Assembly (NCBI GenBank): GCA_035388225.1
Contig: DAOOPM010000006.1
Coordinates: forward strand, 1-64,000
Length of the DNA: 64,000 nt
Direction: 5' to 3'
Source of the DNA: SB25 sp029560875
Lineage (GTDB): Bacteria > Bacteroidota > Bacteroidia > Bacteroidales > Tenuifilaceae
This document shows, in pieces, positions 8,427-16,080 of the stretch. The notes beneath the pieces are model-generated. The model was not told the origin of the DNA. It saw only the letters and a program-made list of their open reading frames with translations, and searched no databases. The number at the start of each line of letters is the position of its first letter. The stretch's first letter is position 1. A program made the translations under genes and the position numbers.

Positions 8427-8455
8427 TTTGCTTACTACCAAAAATTGTAAGCAAA
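8427..8455. promoter_or_regulatory. Perfect 9-bp inverted repeat abutting a start codon
   Basis: TTTGCTTAC at 8427-8435 and GTAAGCAAA at 8447-8455, with an 11-nt spacer. The right arm touches the ATG at 8456. TAAATTTG at 8423-8430 matches the -7 box TAnnTTTG and overlaps the left arm. The placement suits an operator, or an RNA hairpin that controls initiation, for the 8456 gene. Confidence 0.55.
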
Positions 8456-9181
8456 ATGGAAACTAAAATCTTAAAAGAAATAAAGCAAGTACGTGATTTG
8501 CTTTCTAAGTTGGTTGGTACGTATGATTTACCAGCCAAAGAGCGTTTCTCAACTCAAGCACTAGATAAAGCAGCATTAGAATTTAAGCGTTTATCCATTG
8601 AACGAGGAGAATGGATTAGTGATTATGAACTTTCAAAAGTAATTAAAAAGGCCCCACATTATTGTGGGAAGTTCATTATTGAAAAGTTTCAATTTAAGAA
8701 CTACTATAAACATGGACATAGACTATATTTCTATAAAAAAGATGTCGTTGCATTAAATGAAGAATTGAAAAAAAGAAATATAAATCTTAGGCAATATGAT
8801 GAACTCCTGAAAGACCAGGAAAAGTTTTATAAAAAAATAGAAGAACTTAATAGTCAAACAGGTAAGTACGAGGGGAAAATTTTTCAAATTCCCGATGGAT
8901 TAAAGGATATTGAAAAGACACAGATTAAGACACCATCTGAAGACGTTGTAATAAGTCATATTGCATCACTTAAAGAAGAATTTCAAAAGTTTAAACTTTA
9001 TGAATATATTGATTTATACTACGATGACACATATGCAATGTTAAAATATCAATATTATTTTGATAGATACATTAGTACCGAGATAAAAAAACATTGCAGA
9101 AAATGGTGCTTTGATTTTAACTACGCAAATAATGCACTAAAAGAGATACATAACGTTCGAAGCGAACCACTATATAAGTAG
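8456..9181 (+). CDS. Element-edge protein of unknown function, possible DNA-binding regulator
   Basis: 241 aa, soluble and lysine-rich. The N-terminal 35 residues look coiled-coil-like. Residues 40-105 (WISDYELSKVIKKAPHYCGKFIIEKF, then HRLYFYKKDVVALNEELKKR) read like a winged-helix or excisionase-type segment; this is a guess from pattern only. The C-terminal part is rich in Tyr and Phe. It is the first gene inside the left end, directly behind an inverted repeat, which suggests a regulatory or excision role. Confidence 0.75.
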   Translation: METKILKEIKQVRDLLSKLVGTYDLPAKERFSTQALDKAALEFKRLSIERGEWISDYELSKVIKKAPHYCGKFIIEKFQFKNYYKHGHRLYFYKKDVVALNEELKKRNINLRQYDELLKDQEKFYKKIEELNSQTGKYEGKIFQIPDGLKDIEKTQIKTPSEDVVISHIASLKEEFQKFKLYEYIDLYYDDTYAMLKYQYYFDRYISTEIKKHCRKWCFDFNYANNALKEIHNVRSEPLYK

Positions 9182-9352
9182 CTATTTGCTAACACTAATC
9201 ATAATATATACAAATCAAATAGTCAGTAACCTTATTTCTAGTTAACTAAATTTTAATAGATTATTAACCTGTTGACTTTACTAAATAAACACAATATATT
9301 GATGAGGCTAGTCCCAAATACAAGATTGTTTTTTTTATAAATGAGCACTTGT

Positions 9353-9360
9353 TATTTTTG
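9353..9360 (+). promoter_or_regulatory. -7 promoter box for the 9369 gene
   Basis: TATTTTTG matches TAnnTTTG and ends only 8 nt before the ATG at 9369, so the transcript would have almost no leader. Confidence 0.4.
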
Positions 9361-9368
9361 GGATAAAA

Positions 9369-9767
9369 ATGACACAAACTCAGCGTAATTTTCAGCATTC
9401 AGACGTATTTAGATTAATCAATGAACAAGAGCCAGAACTCGCATTGAAATTAATCGACCAAAAATTAAAACTTGAAGATGATGTTGAAGAGCAGTGCTGG
9501 CTGTACATATACCAAAGTTGGATATATTATTCTCTCTACCAATACTATCCATTGGCTCATAATGCTATCAATCTAGTCTTGAGGAATAGAGATAAACTGA
9601 GCAATAATATTATTGTTGAAGCATATTTGATTAGAGCCCTCATACATATTAAACAAAATAAGTTGTTGTATTCCTTAGACTCTGTAGAGACTTGCCTAAG
9701 TATAGACCCAACTAATACTGCGGCAAAAAAATTACAAGAACTAATCATTCTTTTATTAAGGAAATAA
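9369..9767 (+). CDS. Small TPR-like protein, unknown function
   Basis: 132 aa, entirely helical. The repeated A-L-I-x-x-K and Y-x-x-A-x-x-x-I patterns (for example PELALKLIDQKLKLE, YYPLAHNAINLVL, LLYSLDSVETCLSIDPTNTAA) fit three degenerate tetratricopeptide repeats, the last ending in a typical DP-N-A turn. It is probably a protein-binding module. It is followed after 28 nt by the 83-aa gene on the same strand. Confidence 0.7.
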   Translation: MTQTQRNFQHSDVFRLINEQEPELALKLIDQKLKLEDDVEEQCWLYIYQSWIYYSLYQYYPLAHNAINLVLRNRDKLSNNIIVEAYLIRALIHIKQNKLLYSLDSVETCLSIDPTNTAAKKLQELIILLLRK

Positions 9768-9795
9768 ATTTATATATAATGTAAAAAAAATTATA

Positions 9796-10047
9796 GTGCA
9801 ACCTGTTTATATTATTATTCTTAATGGCCAAAGGTACATCGACTTTAACACTATCCTGTATCTTTTAAATAGTTCTGACAAGGACAATAGAGCAACCTTA
9901 TGGAGATATCTGAGAAACAATAAAAGAATCAAGTCAACTGTAATTAAAAATCAAAAAATCTACCTGCTGGATGACTTATTAAGTGATAGTTTTTTGATAG
10001 GTAAAATGCAAAATATACAAGGTTTAGCCAGTGCTTTAGAGGACTAA
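9796..10047 (+). CDS. Small hypothetical protein
   Basis: 83 aa from a GTG start; the first internal Met comes too late to be the start. The pattern YIDFNTILYLLNSS...TLWRYLRNNKRIKSTVIKNQKIYLLDDLLSD resembles a small helix-turn-helix or MerR/excisionase-like domain, in which a short strand follows two helices, but I cannot name the family. It ends 4 nt before the convergent stop of the polymerase-like gene. Confidence 0.6.
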   Translation: MQPVYIIILNGQRYIDFNTILYLLNSSDKDNRATLWRYLRNNKRIKSTVIKNQKIYLLDDLLSDSFLIGKMQNIQGLASALED

Positions 10048-10051
10048 TATG

Positions 10052-11452
10052 CTATTTTAAAGTAAATCTTAGCCCCATCTCAGTCATGATTCTTTCCATC
10101 TCTAACTTGACCGCATCTCTGTCAGACTCCTTGCAAAGGATAGAATCATGCTTGGTATATATTACATACCCCTGCTTCCTGATTTGTGGATATATGTTTC
10201 TAATAAAAATCTCACTCTCCAATCGCTGCAGCATAATGGCTAACTCCTTATGGCTGTTATTTTTTATTTTAAATTCATCCATCCAACTGATAACGTTTGG
10301 AAATAGTTCCTTTAACCGCTTTTTATAAACTGAGTTCCATCCTGCCTTGGAGAACATTATTTTGATGAATATATTCTTAGCAAATGGCCTATTCCATCCA
10401 GTTTTTTCACATATATAATCATAAATCTTCCCATCCCCAGATAGTTTAATAAAATGCTGTACATCAATTTCATTCTTATTGAGATAGGGATAATAGTAAG
10501 CATTTATAAGTTTAGGAAATTTTATAAGCATATTATCTAGACTATCAAATAAATTTGCAAGTAGACACGGTTGTGAGTTTGATAGGTCAATGTCTTTTAA
10601 AGGCTCACCATTTAATGTAACATAACCACCCTTAATAAAATCAGCTTTAAGATTGGTTAAATTAGTATCCAACCTCCAGTTGGTATCGTTAATCGAGGCA
10701 TAGAAGTCCTCGCTTTGAAGAGTTGATATTGAATAGAATTGTGATGCTCTAAAATTATTCACCCTAGTTTTTTTAAATCTATCCACAGAATCAAAATAGC
10801 AGTGGTGCTTAAACATAATAAGGTCTAGGTGCCTCTCTTTTGCCTTAGCTAAAGCCTTATCAACACTTGTGGTATATGTGGCATAGTTGCCTTCAATAGT
10901 TTTACAATAGGTATCAACGATATCTACAACATCCTCCTGAATCTCATCGTTGACTTGAATAAAATCATCTATGTTATAATTCATAACCGCCTGCATCATT
11001 CCTTCAATATCAAACTCTAACAGACTTAGGTCATTTATTACCTTTTTTATCTGATTTCTGCGGTGGTTAGGCTTCTTGCTTCCATACTCAACTATTACAG
11101 GTTCGCTGAAATCGAAGTATTCATCCGAGAACCGATAGCCGTATGGTTTGCTATGCTCCAAGGGAACGCCCCTATAATGACTAGAGTAGGAACTATTAAA
11201 GTAAGGTTCTTTAAGAATAATTCGGTTATAGGTTAAGGATGACATAAAAATTTTATTGTAGTTATGCGTGAAATTCTGCTTTAAAAATGCAGAAGTAATG
11301 TTTATAAATGTATTCATACTGATATCGTTGTCTATTAAATGATTTTGGTACAAAAGATATCTAATAAATTCATAAGAATGATTTAATCTAATGCTTGATA
11401 ACTCTAGGGAGATTAAAACTTCATTCATTTGTCTAGGAATAATAATATTCAA
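10052..11452 (-). CDS. Stand-alone family-A DNA polymerase-like protein (palm-domain motifs)
   Basis: 466 aa. Three segments appear in the order and spacing of polymerase A motifs: A, DIDLSNSQPCLL (287-298); B-like, RPFAKNIFIKIMFSKA (355-370); and C, TKHDSIL (433-439). LNGEPLKDIDLSNSQPCLL is a form I associate with divergent phage and plasmid replication proteins of Bacteroidota. No 3'-5' exonuclease domain is visible, and the N-terminal 250 residues are not recognised. It probably replicates or repairs the excised element. The match is by motif reading, and catalytic activity is not certain because motif A is unusual. Confidence 0.6.
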   Translation of the reverse strand: MNIIIPRQMNEVLISLELSSIRLNHSYEFIRYLLYQNHLIDNDISMNTFINITSAFLKQNFTHNYNKIFMSSLTYNRIILKEPYFNSSYSSHYRGVPLEHSKPYGYRFSDEYFDFSEPVIVEYGSKKPNHRRNQIKKVINDLSLLEFDIEGMMQAVMNYNIDDFIQVNDEIQEDVVDIVDTYCKTIEGNYATYTTSVDKALAKAKERHLDLIMFKHHCYFDSVDRFKKTRVNNFRASQFYSISTLQSEDFYASINDTNWRLDTNLTNLKADFIKGGYVTLNGEPLKDIDLSNSQPCLLANLFDSLDNMLIKFPKLINAYYYPYLNKNEIDVQHFIKLSGDGKIYDYICEKTGWNRPFAKNIFIKIMFSKAGWNSVYKKRLKELFPNVISWMDEFKIKNNSHKELAIMLQRLESEIFIRNIYPQIRKQGYVIYTKHDSILCKESDRDAVKLEMERIMTEMGLRFTLK

Positions 11453-11541
11453 TTCAAAGGGATTATTTTTAAAATCCTATAGAAGGATTGAATACACTTT
11501 ATAGATTGAAATATTTGAAAAGTTTAAATTAATTTCTAAAG

Positions 11542-11563
11542 GTCTACCAGCAAGCTGGCAGAC
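11542..11563. repeat. Imperfect palindrome upstream of the polymerase-like gene
   Basis: GTCT-a-CCAG-caag-CTGG-c-AGAC: two 4-bp stem blocks with a single mismatched pair and a 4-nt loop. It lies 3 nt from the long hairpin at 11567. Confidence 0.6.
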
Positions 11564-11566
11564 GGA

Positions 11567-11603
11567 AGTAGATTTTATCATGCTACGCATGATAAAATCT
11601 ACT
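11567..11603. repeat. Perfect 17-bp hairpin, possible replication signal
   Basis: AGTAGATTTTATCATGC, a 3-nt loop TAC, then its exact reverse complement. It is not followed by a T run in either direction, so it is not an ordinary terminator. It stands 115 nt upstream of the polymerase-like gene. The rest of 11453-11769 is AT-rich and shows no credible gene. Confidence 0.7.
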
Positions 11604-11769
11604 CTAGAGAAAATAATTAATAAGGAATTTCAGTGGCTATATATTATAAAAGGTCTAGAAAGAAGTTTTGCCCTATACTATTTTATGTGGTGCGGTTTTT
11701 TCTAAAAAGCATAATATATCTAACCTGTAGCGATTTTAAAAATTACTTGTAGGGCTTTTTCAAAACATG

Positions 11770-12003
11770 TTAATCTATAGATGATGGATATATGAAAGCA
11801 ATGGAGTTCCCAATTAACACTTCTTTAATTGCCCGAATGGCTTCATATTTTCTTAGATACCATTTGGCTTGCACTATAGATTCGAAAGGGAAATAGATAC
11901 CCCTACCAAAGCATAGGCTAATCAAATAGTTTATTTTTTTAGTTGATGCGTAATTATCCACGATTGTCTTCTTTTTGCTTAAAGAAATATTTACAGTTTG
12001 CAC
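11770..12003 (-). CDS. Small hypothetical protein
   Basis: 77 aa: MQTVNISLSKKKTIVDNYAS then a helical middle (ESIVQAKWYLRKYEAIRAIKEVL). No motif is recognised. The composition is coding-like, but there is no supporting context: it sits alone in an AT-rich stretch between the polymerase-like gene and the helicase operon. Confidence 0.4.
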   Translation of the reverse strand: MQTVNISLSKKKTIVDNYASTKKINYLISLCFGRGIYFPFESIVQAKWYLRKYEAIRAIKEVLIGNSIAFIYPSSID

Positions 12004-12640
12004 AGCTTTTTTTACTATATATTAATAGTTCTATGCTGACAGATGAATTTATTATTTTTATTTTAAACAAATAAAAAAGAGAATATTAATATTAATTTAA
12101 CTAGTGGAGAGTTTAGATGGATTTAAACTTATTATGGGTTGAAATAACTTTTGAATAGAAATTTTGATATGCTTGAGCAATTAGAGTCAGAAAAAAACTA
12201 CCGCTAAATGGCATTTTCAAGGAAGATTTCTAGGCAAATAAAGACGAAATATTTTTGAGGATGTAGATTAAAATGTAGGAAATTTAAGCGAGACTTGTAG
12301 TGAATTTATTATGATAGTCATAGTAGTATAAAAAAAATATTTTCTTATTACACTGTTATCTCACTTCGTTCCTTCCTGTTGTTTATTATATCCTTTACTT
12401 CGCAATTATGAAAGTGCCAGTATATCTTCATTAATTGTTAGTTTAATCTATATTGTGATTGCCCATAACACCTTGTATTCCTGCTATATATTAGAAGTAA
12501 ATATAAACGTAGCGGGATTACTCTTAGTAGATATTTCGATTACAAGTGGAAAAATAATAAACAAATTACTGTTTGTATATAAATAGAAAGTTTTGATATC
12601 GTTGTGTGAACAAACTATACAATCATTATTAGGATGATTT
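12004..12640. other. 637-bp AT-rich stretch without a recognisable gene
   Basis: No open frame of convincing length or composition on either strand, and no terminator hairpin or tRNA-like structure found. It separates the putative replication part of the element from the helicase/ATPase/TerB operon and may hold control signals or decayed sequence. Confidence 0.5.
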
Positions 12641-14767
12641 CTATTTATTTTCAATCAGACTTATTGATTTTAACAGTTTCTCTGTATTATCAATATCAAA
12701 ATACTTTTCCTTTATCAAAATCACTTGATATTTAAGTGGTAGATATGTTCCCCATTTTGAAAAGTCCATCAAATTTGGAGCAATCTGTAATAAGTTTGAA
12801 ATGTGAGATTCTATATCTTTTAGTGGGAGGGTTAATAAACTCCACTTTTCTAAAAAATCTTTTTTGGTTGCATCAATATAAAATTTACTACAACTTTCAT
12901 CGAGTTGGTTTTCTAATTCAGCAATGTTAAGAAGTAATTGAATCGTTCTGTTAACTCTTGTTCCTGAGAATGAGTATAGTTCTAAATGATTTTCCGCAAT
13001 TAGTAATGGCCTGCTGGTCTGTAAGTTGTAAATATCAAAAACACCAAAATATTTTCGCATTTCATCAATTTCATCACAACTTTGTTGATTCAATACTTCA
13101 TAAATATTTTTATCGAAAAGGATTTCAAACATCTTTTCTCTGATGCTTTGATGAATTGTACCTTCACTGCCAAAAAACATTGGTTTTTTTCCATCTTTCG
13201 CTGGTATTACTTCAATCTTCTTTGACTTTAAATCAATGAATATTATTTTCCAAATTCTAGCTGCAAGTAGTATGTTCTCGTCTTCCTTTATTTGTGGCGA
13301 GAAAGGAATTTCTCCTATCGTATTTCCAGCATTTACAACTTTAAAGTTTTTTTCAGTTTTGAAGACGCTATAAAAATCTCGGTTATTTACTATTTTCTCG
13401 CCTTCAACTCCGATAATCACTTCTTGCTGTAATTTTTCCAAAAGGTCAATTTCAATCATGTGATTTACTATCTCAGCAATTTCTATTTCACTAATTTGAT
13501 TGAAAGTAAAATTGTCCTTTAGTTGTTTAGTCAGGTTTGTAATCTTTATACCAGAATGACCTTTTGATATAGATAACGCTTGATGCAGTAAAATATCGTA
13601 TGGTTTTTCAACTGATAAAGGCGGCTCTATATATTCCTGTTTATATAGTAGCCAACATGCTAGAGATTGGAGTAAACTCCATGGATTTGTTGCATATAAA
13701 AACAAGTTACTTGTTTCATCATCTTTACGGCCACTTCGACCAACTCTTTGAATTAATGACGATATGCTGTGTGTTGCATCTATTTGAACAACCTCATCAA
13801 CTGTTCCAATATCAATTCCTAATTCTAGTGTTGACGTACAACAAATACAAAAATTTTGTCTTGTATTACTCTTAGCAAAATACTCAACATACTCTCTTAC
13901 CTCCTTATCCACAGATGAATGGTGTGAGAAGTAATTTGCATGTCCTCTCACCTTATCCGAAATCTTTTTAAGTTTTACTGCTAATTCTTCTGCTCGTCCT
14001 CTGCTATTTGGGAAAATTAAAACTTTGCTGTCTTTCGTTTCTATGTACAAATCTTTTAAAAGTTCGAGAGGAAGGTCTTTGCTTTCACTTTTAAAGTATC
14101 GGAATTGAGCATTTATACCTTTAGCGGTCTTATCTAATAAAACCTTAGTCTTCGATTCATTTCCTGTGAATTTTTTTGCTTCACTATAGTCTCCAATTGT
14201 GGCAGATAAACCAACAATACTAAAAGGTTTAGTATTTAAATCTTGAATTCTTGATAATATTGATTTTAATTGTATTCCTCTGTCAGTTCCTATGAATGAA
14301 TGTATTTCGTCTATTACTACATATTTTAGATTTGAAAAGAGCTGTTTAACAATAAAGGGCTTGTTTACAAACATTGCTTCTAATGATTCTGGTGTAATTA
14401 GAATAATTCCATTAGGTTGTTTAATAACTCTATCCTTTGATGTTTTATTCGCCTCTCCATGCCATTTTGTAACTGCTACATTCAGATATTTGCAGAGTTC
14501 TTCAATACGATAAAACTGGTCATTAATTAAGGCTATTAATGGTGATATATAAAGAACTTGAACCCCAACTTCATTAAAATCGACTTTAGATAAGATAGGT
14601 AGAAAAGCAGCTTCTGTTTTTCCAGATGCTGTTCTTGATGCTAAAATATAGTTATCATCCGATAAAAGGATTCTTGAAATAGCAGCAACCTGTATTGGTC
14701 TTAACTGCTCCCAACGCTTATCACGAATATACTTTCTTATTGGTTCTGATAGTAAATCGAATGACAT
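12641..14767 (-). CDS. Lhr-like superfamily 2 helicase (BrxHI-like)
   Basis: 708 aa. Helicase motifs in order: Walker A ASRTASGKTE (44-52), YISPLIALIND, TPESLE, DEIH box VVIDEIHSF (about 151-159), GLSATIGD, LELGIDIG and QRVGRSGR (about 340-347). This is an ATP-dependent nucleic-acid translocase of the Lhr group, the type found with BrxD in type 2 BREX and in TerB-linked DNA-processing loci. Its ATG overlaps the stop of the upstream ATPase gene by one base, so the two are translationally coupled. The C-terminal 250 residues are not recognised. No methylase, PglZ or BrxC is nearby, so it is not a full BREX system. Confidence 0.88.
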   Translation of the reverse strand: MSFDLLSEPIRKYIRDKRWEQLRPIQVAAISRILLSDDNYILASRTASGKTEAAFLPILSKVDFNEVGVQVLYISPLIALINDQFYRIEELCKYLNVAVTKWHGEANKTSKDRVIKQPNGIILITPESLEAMFVNKPFIVKQLFSNLKYVVIDEIHSFIGTDRGIQLKSILSRIQDLNTKPFSIVGLSATIGDYSEAKKFTGNESKTKVLLDKTAKGINAQFRYFKSESKDLPLELLKDLYIETKDSKVLIFPNSRGRAEELAVKLKKISDKVRGHANYFSHHSSVDKEVREYVEYFAKSNTRQNFCICCTSTLELGIDIGTVDEVVQIDATHSISSLIQRVGRSGRKDDETSNLFLYATNPWSLLQSLACWLLYKQEYIEPPLSVEKPYDILLHQALSISKGHSGIKITNLTKQLKDNFTFNQISEIEIAEIVNHMIEIDLLEKLQQEVIIGVEGEKIVNNRDFYSVFKTEKNFKVVNAGNTIGEIPFSPQIKEDENILLAARIWKIIFIDLKSKKIEVIPAKDGKKPMFFGSEGTIHQSIREKMFEILFDKNIYEVLNQQSCDEIDEMRKYFGVFDIYNLQTSRPLLIAENHLELYSFSGTRVNRTIQLLLNIAELENQLDESCSKFYIDATKKDFLEKWSLLTLPLKDIESHISNLLQIAPNLMDFSKWGTYLPLKYQVILIKEKYFDIDNTEKLLKSISLIENK

Positions 14768-16080
14768 TATAGTTCTTCAATATTATCAATTGATACTAAA
14801 CTGGGTCGTTCGTCTGCAATTTCAAGTTCCCCAAATATTTTATTTTTGTCCACATTAGGATTTTGGCGAATGATATTCAGTATGTTTAGAAAATCTCTAA
14901 TTACTTCTCTTGGTGTTAAAAATTCAGATGCACCTGGTTTATTGAATATCTCTTCCATAAACAGCTGAATATCGGCATCTGAAAAATTGATTTCTGTTTT
15001 ATAGTTGAAATCAAAAATTGTTTTTAACTTTTTTAGCAATACAAATATTTCGTTGTGGTCAAGAGGAAGTATTCGAATTACAGGTTGAGCAAAATCTCTA
15101 TATTCTATTGTTTCGTATTTATTGGTCTCAAGTCTTGACTTTAAAGCATTGTAACTAAAAAGTCCTCTGCGTTCATTCTCTAAGAATTCTTTTGTGCCAG
15201 CAAAATTGAAAAATAAGTTTGTGACTTTGCCTTGAAAGCAATCATTATAAATGGTCATTATTTTTTCATAGTTCTTTTCTCTTACAACTGAGGTTGATAT
15301 CTTGTAAAGGTTTATGGCTTCATCTAAGTTTATCATAAAACCACTGTAACCGATGCTAACAAAAAGTTTACAGAAATTTTTAAGCATATCATAGTAATTC
15401 AAATCATTGATGATTTCTCTTACACCCAAATCTTGCTTTGCTTCTGTTTTTGTTCTATACTCCCCTTTTAACCATTTTAAAGCACTTCTTCTAAGATGTT
15501 CATCATCTTTTATAAAACCCTCATAATACCTCATTACTACCATTCCAAAATCAAACCCACCAACTTCAGTAATTTCATTGATAGTCTTCATTATATTGGT
15601 TTGGACGAGGGTCAAATATTTCTCATTACGAATATCAGTTAATGAAACATTATTATCCTCTGCTGTTTTAATAATTATCTGTTCAATCCATTTCTCCATC
15701 AAGGTTGGCAGTGCTCCCCCTTCTGGTTTAGTTTGAATTGCTATGTTATCAATAAGTGCAGAATAAAGAGCAACACCTTTACCATCATTTGAATACAATC
15801 GGTTGTCAGGAGTGAAATCAGCACTTGCGACAACAAATTTCTGTTTAAGTGCGACAGTATTAAGCAAATGAAGCATAAAGGATTTTCCAGAACCAAAGTC
15901 CCCAATCCAAAACTTCACAATACTATTTCCGTTTTTTACGTCCTCTAATGCTGATATAAAAGCATTAATTTCTTCAGAACGACCCACTGTAATGTGTTGA
16001 ATACCTGTCTTTGGAACAACACCACCTATTAGTGAATTTATTATTGATGTTGCTTCTTTGGGTTTAATATTGTCTATCAT
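14767..16080 (-). CDS. BrxD-like P-loop ATPase (DUF2791 / BREX ATP-binding family)
   Basis: 437 aa. Walker A is GDFGSGKS (60-67) and Walker B is GFMINLDEAINLY (about 247-259). The GRSEEI lead-in and GDFGSGKSFMLHLL core are characteristic of the BrxC/BrxD AAA+ family. Such ATPases are paired with Lhr-type helicases in BREX type 2 and in TerB-domain operons. The gene overlaps the upstream TerB gene by 4 nt (ATGA) and the downstream helicase by 1 nt, so the three proteins probably work as one complex that loads or drives the helicase. Confidence 0.88.
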   Translation of the reverse strand: MIDNIKPKEATSIINSLIGGVVPKTGIQHITVGRSEEINAFISALEDVKNGNSIVKFWIGDFGSGKSFMLHLLNTVALKQKFVVASADFTPDNRLYSNDGKGVALYSALIDNIAIQTKPEGGALPTLMEKWIEQIIIKTAEDNNVSLTDIRNEKYLTLVQTNIMKTINEITEVGGFDFGMVVMRYYEGFIKDDEHLRRSALKWLKGEYRTKTEAKQDLGVREIINDLNYYDMLKNFCKLFVSIGYSGFMINLDEAINLYKISTSVVREKNYEKIMTIYNDCFQGKVTNLFFNFAGTKEFLENERRGLFSYNALKSRLETNKYETIEYRDFAQPVIRILPLDHNEIFVLLKKLKTIFDFNYKTEINFSDADIQLFMEEIFNKPGASEFLTPREVIRDFLNILNIIRQNPNVDKNKIFGELEIADERPSLVSIDNIEEL

